A DNA stretch of 6,712 nucleotides. Source: Lachnospira sp. UBA4346. GTDB lineage: Bacteria; Bacillota; Clostridia; Lachnospirales; Lachnospiraceae. The stretch is taken from positions 1,315 through 8,026 of the forward strand of contig DGTC01000049.1 of NCBI GenBank assembly GCA_002394205.1. The letters are read 5' to 3'. Numbering within the stretch: position 1 is the stretch's first letter; each line of letters opens with the position of its first letter. The translations under genes and the position numbers were made by a program. A model generated the notes under the pieces. It was given only the letters and a program-made list of their open reading frames with translations. It was not told the origin of the DNA and made no database searches. Positions 1-6,110 of the stretch are shown piece after piece.

Positions 1-38
1 GATTCAAAATGAGAGAGGTCCTGCTATAGTGGACAAGG
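1..38 (+). ncRNA. 3' end of a probable type III antitoxin RNA (ToxI/CptI-like), truncated by window edge
   Basis: This stretch lies directly before a strong terminator and a ToxN/AbiQ-family gene, which is where type III toxin-antitoxin loci carry their tandem-repeat antitoxin RNA. It contains a short hairpin: GTCC at 18-21 pairs with GGAC at 31-34 around a 9-nt loop (TGCTATAGT). It is flanked by purine-rich single-stranded segments, compatible with one pseudoknot-forming antitoxin unit. In known systems each unit is about 34-50 nt, folds as a pseudoknot, is cut from the precursor by the toxin and inhibits it. Only one possible unit fits here, so repetition cannot be shown from this window. 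The call rests on position and is an inference; the sequence alone would not identify it. Confidence 0.5.
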
Positions 39-71
39 AAAGCTGTTTGTTTAACGACAAACAGCTTTTTT
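39..71 (+). terminator. Intrinsic terminator between antitoxin RNA and toxin gene
   Basis: A perfect 12-bp stem (39-50 with 57-68) encloses the 6-nt loop TTAACG, and a T tract runs through 66-71. The terminator sits only 12 nt before the toxin start codon. In type III toxin-antitoxin loci such a terminator lets most transcripts end after the antitoxin RNA, with occasional read-through into the toxin, setting the RNA excess over toxin. Its place immediately before a coding start, with no promoter between, is hard to explain otherwise. Confidence 0.92.
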
Positions 72-83
72 CAAAGGAGAAAT

Positions 84-608
84 ATGGAACAAGAAAGTCC
101 TATTCTTTATTATGTGGAGAAAGAATATTTAAAGTATCTGCATAAGGAAGATTATAGAGTCAGTGTTAAGTTTAATAATAGACCATTTGCAGGAATCGTT
201 ACATCGGTAGGAGATAAGAAATATATGATTCCACTGACATCGCAAACAACGGAAGAACGTAAGAAAGAGGGAAAGAATAAACGAAGTGCTCTTATAACGA
301 CATTTGTTACGGAAACTTCTGGAAAAGAAATATCAAATCTTCTGTACAATAATATGATTCCTGTTACAGAAAATATAATTACCGCATTAGACATTGATCC
401 AGAAACAGATACATACGAATCTAATGAAATCCGATATTTAAGAAAAAACTGGGAGACAATTGAGAAAAAAGCTGCAAATGTATTTAATCAGCGTTATGAT
501 ACAAAATCTCATAATTTTGGTTTCTTAAAAAAGACTTGTTGTGATTTCAAAAAGTTGGAAACAGCATTAGAACAGTATGGAAAAGAGGACAATGGCAGCA
601 AGCAGTAA
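84..608 (+). CDS. toxN: Type III toxin-antitoxin system endoribonuclease toxin, ToxN/AbiQ family
   Basis: Predicted 174-residue cytoplasmic RNase of the ToxN/AbiQ family. Such toxins cut RNA and are held inactive by a repeated RNA antitoxin; several known members abort phage infection. Visible family features are the early Tyr-rich segment (YVEKEYLKYL, 10-19), the core FAGIVTSVGDKKYMIPLTS (35-53), the NMIPV segment (90-94) and a C-terminal helix ending in DFKKLE (154-159). The PLTS motif puts Thr52 and Ser53 where Pectobacterium ToxN has its active-site Thr and Ser. The Lys two residues later in that protein is Thr55 here, with Lys-rich residues following at 60-66. Length fits the family (about 150-200). 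AGGAG at 75-79 lies 4 nt before the ATG. There is no promoter between the terminator and the gene, so expression probably comes by read-through from the antitoxin promoter. The family call comes from remembered motifs; the subfamily (ToxN, CptN or TenpN) is undecided. Confidence 0.86.
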   Translation: MEQESPILYYVEKEYLKYLHKEDYRVSVKFNNRPFAGIVTSVGDKKYMIPLTSQTTEERKKEGKNKRSALITTFVTETSGKEISNLLYNNMIPVTENIITALDIDPETDTYESNEIRYLRKNWETIEKKAANVFNQRYDTKSHNFGFLKKTCCDFKKLETALEQYGKEDNGSKQ

Positions 609-772
609 GATATGTCTCAACCGTGGGCGAAAAATGAAACAGCAATTCATAATCCACAAGTATCAAAATGCATATTACACCAGATAAACCTAATAGCAAA
701 AATCAAAGATATATAAAACGTTAAAATTATATATAAATATAAAAACCTCTTTCAAAAAGAATTCCAAATCAC
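609..772. other. AT-rich spacer after the toxin gene
   Basis: No convincing gene or terminator lies here. An AT-only inverted repeat (ATATATAA at 709-716 and TTATATAT at 727-734, 10-nt loop) has no T tract after it and is a poor terminator candidate. A 23-nt stretch at 618-640 (core CGTGGG) resembles one at 1457-1479 upstream of the SpoIID-family gene. Confidence 0.5.
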
Positions 773-801
773 TTGAATATTTCCTCAAATAGGACTACAA
801 T
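773..801 (+). promoter_or_regulatory. Sigma-A-type promoter for yqeY
   Basis: The -35 box TTGAAT (773-778) and -10 box TACAAT (796-801) are separated by exactly 17 bp, with four and five of six consensus matches respectively. Transcription would begin near 808, giving a short leader of under 30 nt before the yqeY start at 836. Together with the terminator after the gene, this makes yqeY a single-gene transcription unit, independent of the toxin-antitoxin locus. Confidence 0.75.
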
Positions 802-835
802 CTTGTTGAATTGAAGTAACAAGGAGGACAATACA

Positions 836-1273
836 ATGGAATTAAAGCAGTTACAGTCAGATATGATTGCAGCCATGAAGGCTAGAGATAAGGAAAGAAA
901 GGACGCAATCAGTACATTGGTATCTGCCATTAAGAAGAATGCGATTGATCAGGGATGTCGTGAGGATGTTCCAGCGGAACTTGTAGACAGCACGATTTTA
1001 AAGGAAATCAAGACAGTAAAGGAACAGATTGATACATGTCCGGCAGAGCGAACAGATTTAATTGCTGAATATCAGAAGCGTTTTGAAATTATGAGTGAAT
1101 ATGCGCCGAAGATGCTCTCACCAGAAGAAGTAGAAGAAATTCTTACAACAAAGTTTGCTGATGTAATTGCAACAAAGGAAAAAGGTAAGATTATGAAGGC
1201 TGTTATGGCTGAATTAAAAGGTAAGGCAGATGGTAAGGTCATTAACCAAATCGTTGCAAAACTTTGTCAGTAA
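836..1273 (+). CDS. yqeY: GatB/YqeY domain-containing protein
   Basis: This 145-residue protein matches the YqeY family over its full usual length (about 145-150). Family landmarks are the N-terminal helical segment MKARDKERKDAISTLVSAIK (14-33), YAPKMLSPEEVEEI (89-102) and the C-terminal GKIMKAVMAELKGKADGKV (117-135). The C-terminal part resembles the tRNA-binding tail domain of the GatB subunit of aspartyl/glutamyl-tRNA amidotransferase, so a role in tRNA handling is often proposed, but the exact function is not established. It should be cytoplasmic and mostly helical. AAGGAGG at 821-827, 8 nt before the ATG, strongly supports the start. In many Firmicutes yqeY follows rpsU; here it stands alone after the toxin gene with its own promoter and terminator. 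Confidence 0.95.
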   Translation: MELKQLQSDMIAAMKARDKERKDAISTLVSAIKKNAIDQGCREDVPAELVDSTILKEIKTVKEQIDTCPAERTDLIAEYQKRFEIMSEYAPKMLSPEEVEEILTTKFADVIATKEKGKIMKAVMAELKGKADGKVINQIVAKLCQ

Positions 1274-1304
1274 TTAAAAAATATAAAAATAAAGGATTTT
1301 AATG

Positions 1305-1373
1305 AATGGTAGTATTCCCATGATGCAGATATGTTTTCTCTGTTTTATGGAAATGCTATCATTTTTTGTTTTA
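1305..1373 (+). terminator. Intrinsic terminator of yqeY
   Basis: The arms 1307-1321 and 1347-1361 pair over 15 positions with one mismatch and two G-T wobbles. A T-rich run (1362-1373, interrupted once by G) follows. The 25-nt loop can form a small inner stem (CAGA 1326-1329 with TCTG 1339-1342). It lies 34 nt after the yqeY stop codon. Confidence 0.8.
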
Positions 1374-1547
1374 TGAGCTATATTCTAATAATGAAAGCTA
1401 TGTGTTGCTAGATGTATAATTCAAGATAGATATTCATATAGTAATAATAGCTGCTACAAACGTGGGACAAATACGAAATCATTACAATTATTTTTAGAGA
1501 TTATTTTTGGAATATGCAAAACATATAAAGAAAGGAACGGCAAATTT
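1374..1547 (+). promoter_or_regulatory. Upstream region of the SpoIID-family gene
   Basis: This AT-rich stretch must hold the promoter of the following gene, because a terminator precedes it. The best single box is TATAAT at 1415-1420, but the sequence 17 bp upstream (TGAAAG, 1392-1397) is a poor -35, so the assignment is weak. A CGTGGGACAAAT stretch at 1461-1472 resembles one upstream of yqeY. AAAGGA at 1531-1536 is the ribosome binding site for the next gene. Confidence 0.35.
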
Positions 1548-3929
1548 ATGATGTATACCAATCATTACAAAAAACATTCTATTTGGAAGATATTTATACC
1601 GATATTGTTCATGAATGGAATTTTGCTGGGATTAATTTTTTGGTTTAATCATCCAAAAGCCGATACCATTTCCAATGGAGAGGTTGCAAAGCTATTTGTA
1701 TACAGTATTCACAGTCAGAAAGAGATTTCTGAACAAATCTCTGAAAAGAGTGGTTATTGGTACGACGATTTCTTGCGATTATTTGCAGATTCTGAGCACA
1801 TATATTTAAAAAATGGCAGTGATTCTTTTACGTGGAAAGATATGTATAATGTATATACAAAACTTGATGAGGAATATCATTTTGAAGAAAATAATACAGA
1901 GATTATATTGCCGGATTCTGTACCACAACATTTTGCCAATTCTAAAGAATGTTCAGAAATGTTGAACAAGAAGAAAAATGATAAATCAGCGGTTCCGCGG
2001 AATGTTTTTTTTGCATATTATCACATGATGCTGCCACATCTTCCCCAAAGCAGTCGTATTTCAAAAATTGAAATGGCTGTTACCGGGACACCGTCTACTC
2101 TAACCGGTGCGACGAAAGAAACGGTGTATACAACAAAAGGTGCATATTCATTTACAGGACTATTCATCGAACCGTACATAGATAAAATGATTGAGGGATA
2201 TGCATGTGAGCAGGAATTACTAGCGATAAGTAATACAAGCTCTGATACCGTAACATATCATAATATTTGGATTAAACGTATCCATGATAATACGCTTGAT
2301 GCGAATTTATATGGGGCAAACAGAACATTTCATATACAGTCCGTGAATCGTCCAGTAGAAAATACACTTGCTGACATTTCATTAAAAGATGGACATATTG
2401 TACAGATTCAGACCAAGACAGATGAAATTGGCGGAAAAGTGCTATCAGTAACAAACGAATATGTTGAGATTGAAGGATATGGAAAAGTTCCATTAGATAC
2501 ATATTTTATGATTTATGATATTCAGAACGGATTTTCAATTAAGACGTATAAAGACATTGTTGTTGGCTATTCATTGCAGAAATTCATCGTTGCAGAGGGG
2601 AAAATTTGCGGTGGTGTTGTAAATCAGCCGTTAAATGCAGATACAATTCGTGTGTTGATTAAGACAAATGGCTTTGAAAATATTTTTCATGATACGGTTA
2701 CAATAACGTCCGAACAATCGTTCTTTGTTGCAACAGAACATACGTCAACGCCACATAATGCAAATGAAGTGGTTACATTTTCTTTAGATTCTCCTGATTT
2801 TGCAGATGGAAGAGTATCTGTCCAGACACAAAATGATGGAAAAATCTGGATTCAATCATTGCAGAGAGGCTATGGAATACCATATTACGGCGGTAAGATG
2901 GAATTATCTTTGTATGAAGAGGGAATTACCATTGTAAATGAACTTCCAATCGAACAGTATCTTACGCGTGTAGTTCCAAGTGAGATGCCAACTTCGTTTG
3001 GGGTAGAGGCCTTGAAGGTGCAGGCTGTATGTGCAAGGAGTTATGCATATCGGCAGTTGACGAATGATTATTATAGCATGTATGGTGCGCATGTAGATGA
3101 TAGTACGCTTTATCAGGTGTATAACAATTCTGCGGAGTCTCAAGAAGCGAATCAGGCAGTTGCAGATACATCGGGGCTTGTTTTAAAATATGGCGAAGAG
3201 GTTGTACAGACATATTATTATTCAACTTCCTGTGGGCAGACAACCGATGTTTCGTTATGGGGAACAGCACCGGAGAATTATCCATATTTTCAGGCAAAGC
3301 GTGTAAGTAGGAATTCAGAATATATAGATTTAACAGATGAAAATGCATTTGCTGCATTTATAACAAATAAAGATGCACAGGATTACGATGCTGAATATCC
3401 GTTGTATCGTTGGCAGCTCACGGCGTCTGTACAGGAATTAAGCGATACATTCAATGCTAAGTTGCATAACTGCTATGCGAAATTACCGGAACGAATTTTA
3501 ACACAGCAGCAGGACGGAACATTTCAGTCACAGGACATTAATTCCGTAGGAGAAATACAGGATATTTCTGTTGTGCGCAGAGTGAATGGAGGGGCAGCAG
3601 TCTGTGTCATTGTAACTGGTACACAGGCAGCCGTACAGATTGACAGTGAATCTATGATTCGAACTTTATTTGGAATGGAACAACAGGAAATGATAACCAA
3701 TACTGGAACAACAAAGATGGCATCACTTCCAAGCACATTTTGTATTTTTCGCAAAGTGCAAACTGAAAATGGAATTGCTTTTCAAATTACGGGCGGTGGA
3801 TATGGACATGGAATCGGAATGAGCCAAAATGCAGTTCATACAATGACTTTAGATGGAATGAATTTCGTGCAAATCCTAACCTTTTTCTATCCAGGAACTG
3901 AAGTAGCACGACTGACAGATGTGAAATAG
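1548..3929 (+). CDS. Membrane-anchored SpoIID/LytB domain protein (probable peptidoglycan lytic transglycosylase)
   Basis: This 793-residue protein has an N-terminal membrane anchor (about 12-33, short positive N-terminus), so the rest should lie outside the membrane. Residues about 40-430 form a long region I do not recognise. The C-terminal SpoIID/LytB domain begins near 430: YGGKMEL (447-453), VNELPIEQYL, VVPSEMP with the expected catalytic Glu at 479, and ARSYAYR (496-502). It continues through DDSTLYQVY (517-525), STSCG with Cys562, YRW (620-622), the signature GGGYGHGIGMSQ (749-760) and FYPGTEV near the end. SpoIID cuts denuded peptidoglycan glycan strands during engulfment in sporulation; LytB-type relatives modify or activate amidases. 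Sporulation SpoIID is about 340 residues, so this is a much larger paralogue, and its neighbours are not sporulation genes. Positions where some clostridial SpoIID proteins carry a CDSTHC-type cysteine pair are Asp517 and Tyr522 here. The first of two tandem ATGs was chosen because it is closer to normal spacing (11 nt) from AAAGGA. Confidence 0.93.
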   Translation: MMYTNHYKKHSIWKIFIPILFMNGILLGLIFWFNHPKADTISNGEVAKLFVYSIHSQKEISEQISEKSGYWYDDFLRLFADSEHIYLKNGSDSFTWKDMYNVYTKLDEEYHFEENNTEIILPDSVPQHFANSKECSEMLNKKKNDKSAVPRNVFFAYYHMMLPHLPQSSRISKIEMAVTGTPSTLTGATKETVYTTKGAYSFTGLFIEPYIDKMIEGYACEQELLAISNTSSDTVTYHNIWIKRIHDNTLDANLYGANRTFHIQSVNRPVENTLADISLKDGHIVQIQTKTDEIGGKVLSVTNEYVEIEGYGKVPLDTYFMIYDIQNGFSIKTYKDIVVGYSLQKFIVAEGKICGGVVNQPLNADTIRVLIKTNGFENIFHDTVTITSEQSFFVATEHTSTPHNANEVVTFSLDSPDFADGRVSVQTQNDGKIWIQSLQRGYGIPYYGGKMELSLYEEGITIVNELPIEQYLTRVVPSEMPTSFGVEALKVQAVCARSYAYRQLTNDYYSMYGAHVDDSTLYQVYNNSAESQEANQAVADTSGLVLKYGEEVVQTYYYSTSCGQTTDVSLWGTAPENYPYFQAKRVSRNSEYIDLTDENAFAAFITNKDAQDYDAEYPLYRWQLTASVQELSDTFNAKLHNCYAKLPERILTQQQDGTFQSQDINSVGEIQDISVVRRVNGGAAVCVIVTGTQAAVQIDSESMIRTLFGMEQQEMITNTGTTKMASLPSTFCIFRKVQTENGIAFQITGGGYGHGIGMSQNAVHTMTLDGMNFVQILTFFYPGTEVARLTDVK

Positions 3930-3944
3930 AGAATGTATGCAATA

Positions 3945-3963
3945 TTTAGATAAATTTAGATAA
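3945..3963 (+). repeat. Short tandem direct repeat
   Basis: TTTAGATAA occurs at 3945-3953 and again at 3955-3963, a 10-bp period, just after the SpoIID-family stop codon. It looks like a small duplication in AT-rich DNA; no function is implied. Confidence 0.5.
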
Positions 3964-3986
3964 TTTATGTTTTGCAGTACCGTTTT

Positions 3987-4005
3987 GATATAAGAATCTT
4001 ATATC
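3987..4005. repeat. 19-bp perfect palindrome
   Basis: GATATAAGA (3987-3995) and TCTTATATC (3997-4005) are exact reverse complements around a single A. There is no T tract, so it is not a standard terminator. It lies between the SpoIID-family stop and the shared terminator. It could be a protein-binding dyad or an RNA hairpin in the 3' untranslated region. Confidence 0.55.
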
Positions 4006-4059
4006 CATTTAAGAATAATAAGTTCATTGCAACTTTTTTGCATCAGATTAATAGTACAT

Positions 4060-4110
4060 AACAATAAAAATGCTTCGCAGTCAAAACGCGTGCGAAGCAT
4101 TTTTGTTATT
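4060..4110. terminator. Bidirectional intrinsic terminator between convergent genes
   Basis: A perfect 14-bp stem (AAAAATGCTTCGCA, 4066-4079, with 4091-4104) has an 11-nt loop. A and T flanks provide a T tract on both strands and extend pairing by a few imperfect positions. It sits between the SpoIID-family gene ending at 3929 and the minus-strand YihY-family gene ending at 4167, so it should terminate both. Confidence 0.93.
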
Positions 4111-4166
4111 GCTAAAGTTACTTTGAATAAAGTATTGAGGGCATTTTTATTTTTTTAATCTTTAAT

Positions 4167-5027
4167 TTATTTCACTTTTTTCATTTTCTTCATTCGGGAA
4201 CGTCTTCGCAGCTGAATAATTCCTGACTGAATACAGACATTTAATTCTGCCCCCAGAAAAAAGATAAACATGCAAAAATACAACATCATCATTGCAAATA
4301 TGAGAGATGTTAAACTGCCATACATTACAGAAAAATTCGGCGAATACTCTACGTAGAGCGAAAAAATTACAGAAAATCCATACCATCCAATCGTAGAAAG
4401 AATGGCTCCGGGCAATTCTCGTATCAAGCTACTTTTTCTATTTGGAATCATTCGATACATAAATAAAAATATAACAATCAAAAAGCAGCAAATAAACGTT
4501 ACACGATTGCTTAAAATCGCACTGATAATTCTTGTAAACTGTGGCATATATTTGTTAGCAATCCGGAAAATAGAATTACCAAATACGACTAAAATCATGG
4601 CAGCAGCAAATGCGAGCAGAATCGATATTGTATACACTACAGACAATAATCGATTAACAACCCAATTGCGCTTAGAATTGGTATCATAAATGACATCCAA
4701 TCCGTTAATGATTGCCATAAAACTTTTTCCAGCTGACCAAGCAATTGTAATAATGGTAATTCCTGTTACGGTTGTTGACGTATCATTCGATATATCCTGC
4801 ACAATATCAAGTAATAATGCAGACAATTTCGGTGGCAGTGATGAGCCAATCAGCGAGGTTGCAAATTCCACTGAAATATGAATCTGCTTTAAAATAACAA
4901 GTAACAGCACAAGTGTAGGCACAATACTCATCAAAATATAGAAACAGGTCTGTGCCGCATAAGATGCAAGATTATCTTTAGAAATCTTATTGTACACTTC
5001 CTGTACGGTAAATAAAAATCGTTTCAT
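4167..5027 (-). CDS. yihY: YihY/virulence factor BrkB family inner-membrane protein
   Basis: This 286-residue polytopic membrane protein matches the YihY/BrkB (UPF0761) family in length and motifs. Hydrophobic segments lie at about 27-47, 88-108, 128-150, 176-191, 205-225 and 238-260. Family landmarks are the FYILMSIVP segment (29-37), AWSAGKSFMAIINGLDVIYD (96-115), ELPGAILSTIGW (204-215) and the terminal block from YGSL to FFLGAELN (236-263). A basic tail (274-286) probably faces the cytoplasm. The old name ribonuclease BN came from a mistaken assignment in E. coli; the molecular role is not settled, and transport or envelope functions have been suggested. On the minus strand GAAGGG (5040-5035) precedes the ATG by 7 nt. 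It is convergent with the SpoIID-family gene and divergent from the lipoprotein gene, so it is probably monocistronic. Confidence 0.95.
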   Translation of the reverse strand: MKRFLFTVQEVYNKISKDNLASYAAQTCFYILMSIVPTLVLLLVILKQIHISVEFATSLIGSSLPPKLSALLLDIVQDISNDTSTTVTGITIITIAWSAGKSFMAIINGLDVIYDTNSKRNWVVNRLLSVVYTISILLAFAAAMILVVFGNSIFRIANKYMPQFTRIISAILSNRVTFICCFLIVIFLFMYRMIPNRKSSLIRELPGAILSTIGWYGFSVIFSLYVEYSPNFSVMYGSLTSLIFAMMMLYFCMFIFFLGAELNVCIQSGIIQLRRRSRMKKMKKVK

Positions 5028-5057
5028 TCATAATCCCTTCAATATTGTAATACTTAT

Positions 5058-5086
5058 AGTATAAAATATTTTTTGCATTTTGAAAA
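5058..5086 (-). promoter_or_regulatory. Candidate promoter of the YihY-family gene
   Basis: Reading the minus strand, TTTTCA (5086-5081) and TATACT (5063-5058) are 17 bp apart, with four and five consensus matches. Transcription would start near 5050, leaving a leader of about 25 nt. Confidence 0.5.
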
Positions 5087-5143
5087 TAGTTTATACAAAA
5101 GAACTCTTTTAAAAAAACGTTTTAGAAACATATGTATAACGGG

Positions 5144-5170
5144 TTGACAAGCCATTTTTTTTTTTATAAT
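5144..5170 (+). promoter_or_regulatory. Lipoprotein gene promoter with an 11-T tract in the spacer
   Basis: A perfect -35 box TTGACA (5144-5149) is followed by a perfect -10 box TATAAT (5165-5170), but the spacer is only 15 bp. It consists of AGCCA plus part of a run of 11 T (5155-5165). An alternative -10, TAATAT (5167-5172), would give 17 bp spacing but is a weaker match. Two consensus boxes at a suboptimal distance set by a homopolymer suggest that promoter strength could change with tract length. The start site would be near 5177, giving a leader of about 124 nt before the gene. Confidence 0.72.
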
Positions 5171-5176
5171 ATTTGT

Positions 5177-5300
5177 ACATTTTTATGTTGTGAAATTATG
5201 GTGTATACTTTCATGCAAACAAATTCTTGATACACAACAATTCCAATGCATAGAATTAATTATAAGTGAAAAAATACCTGCTAAACGGGGAGGAAAACGA
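5177..5300 (+). promoter_or_regulatory. Long 5' leader of the lipoprotein gene, with ribosome binding site
   Basis: The leader contains two mutually exclusive short pairings: TGTTGTG (5186-5192) with CACAACA (5233-5239), and GTGTAT (5201-5206) with ATACAC (5230-5235). No known riboswitch class was recognised and the pairings are short, so a regulatory role is only possible. GGGGAGGA at 5287-5294 is a strong Shine-Dalgarno sequence placed for the ATG at 5301. Confidence 0.35.
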
Positions 5301-5807
5301 ATGATTCAAAGAAAACTATTTATAACAATCGCAGCAGCAGCGATGACAGTGGGAATATTTACAGGCTGTGGCTCTAATCAGAAGCAGACAGCGAATAACG
5401 AAACAACAGCAGTACAGACAACGGAAGCTGCGACAGAAGAAGTGACAGCAACTGTAGAACACAAAGAGAATGGGACAATCAGTGATCAGGATTTGGATAC
5501 GAAGTTTCTTCCGGTTGTTGATTTAACTGAACATTATATTTCTAAAGAAAATGCAGAGATTGTTTCGAATCGCTTAGCTGATGGCGTTCATTTTAATGAA
5601 GGTGATGCATTTAACGCCAAAGAATATTTTGAATTTACAGGAGAGGAATCTAATTTTTGTGCGAATTTTACAGCTGTACTTTTAGACTATCATGGTGACT
5701 ATGATAACTATTTGCATGCGATTGGGCATTTCAGAAGTGGTGTGACACTTCGAGTAGCTTATAATAAATATATAAGAGCCAATGTACTCTATGCTTTATT
5801 TGACTAA
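5301..5807 (+). CDS. Small predicted lipoprotein of unknown function
   Basis: This 168-residue protein starts with a classic export signal: basic MIQRK, a hydrophobic stretch of Ala/Ile/Phe (6-20), then TGC with Cys23 as the likely lipidated residue. The -3 position is Phe rather than the usual Leu, a mild deviation. A low-complexity linker rich in Thr, Glu, Ala and Gln (24-52) would hold a C-terminal part (about 55-168) off the outer face of the membrane. That part is acidic and aromatic, has a single Cys at 120, and matches no family I recognise. The reading frame is open upstream to a GTG at 5190, but that start lacks a ribosome binding site and would bury the signal peptide. The ATG at 5301 with GGGGAGGA 6 nt upstream is clearly better. 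The gene has its own promoter and terminator, so neighbours give no functional clue. Confidence 0.85.
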   Translation: MIQRKLFITIAAAAMTVGIFTGCGSNQKQTANNETTAVQTTEAATEEVTATVEHKENGTISDQDLDTKFLPVVDLTEHYISKENAEIVSNRLADGVHFNEGDAFNAKEYFEFTGEESNFCANFTAVLLDYHGDYDNYLHAIGHFRSGVTLRVAYNKYIRANVLYALFD

Positions 5808-5824
5808 ATTTTAGAATATTATAC

Positions 5825-5864
5825 AAAAACCGATGCGGATAGTGATGTTCGCATCGGTTTTTAT
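5825..5864 (+). terminator. Intrinsic terminator of the lipoprotein gene
   Basis: A perfect 13-bp stem (AAAAACCGATGCG, 5825-5837, with 5850-5862) has a 12-nt loop and a T-rich flank. It begins 17 nt after the stop codon. The A-rich left side may also support termination on the opposite strand. Confidence 0.93.
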
Positions 5865-6003
5865 TTATTTTTTTACAATATTAATACCTATTGTCATCTT
5901 ATTTCTAAGCGCATAATTGTAGGTTTAGGAGGGGATTTCTATATAATATTGATTGAATCAGATATTCTTTTTTTACAGCTTGCCGAAGCCTTGTTTTTAA
6001 TCC
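5865..6003. other. AT-rich spacer between lipoprotein terminator and kduI promoter
   Basis: No convincing gene is present. A G-rich AGGAGGGG (5927-5934) looks like a ribosome binding site but has no well-placed start codon. TATAAT at 5942-5947 with TTGTAG at 5917-5922 is a possible second promoter, weakened by its 19-bp spacer. No clear catabolite-control (cre) site was found. Confidence 0.4.
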
Positions 6004-6032
6004 TTGTATTTTTTAACTCTTTATGATAAAAT
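6004..6032 (+). promoter_or_regulatory. Candidate extended -10 promoter for kduI
   Basis: TTGTAT (6004-6009) lies 17 bp before TAAAAT (6027-6032). A TG one base before the -10 (6024-6025) makes an extended -10 element, which can compensate for the weak -35. Transcription would begin near 6039, about 72 nt before the kduI start. Confidence 0.6.
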
Positions 6033-6110
6033 ATAAACAATTGAGGTTAATGGTAAATATTTATCGAAAATCCTTAATAATTTATGAACGATGAAAGAAG
6101 GAGTAGTAAC

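Noticed and set aside
634..687. 17-codon open frame after the toxin gene
   Set aside because: There is no ribosome binding site, it is very short, and it sits in AT-rich non-coding DNA.
709..734. AT-only inverted repeat as a terminator for the toxin gene
   Set aside because: The stem has no G-C pairs and no T tract follows.
2272..3754. Several minus-strand open frames of 76-131 codons inside the SpoIID-family gene
   Set aside because: They lie opposite a well-supported gene, have implausible compositions and no ribosome binding sites, and resemble no family.
4402..4881. Two plus-strand open frames (95 and 63 codons) opposite the YihY-family gene
   Set aside because: The minus-strand gene has clear family motifs and membrane segments; these frames are its antisense shadows.
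5190..5300. In-frame extension of the lipoprotein gene to a GTG at 5190
   Set aside because: It lacks a ribosome binding site, would place 37 residues before an intact lipoprotein signal peptide, and the ATG at 5301 has a strong Shine-Dalgarno sequence.
5949..6026. 25-codon TTG-initiated hydrophobic frame downstream of AGGAGGGG
   Set aside because: The ribosome-binding-like sequence is too far upstream (about 14 nt or more), the start is TTG, and the frame overlaps the likely kduI promoter.
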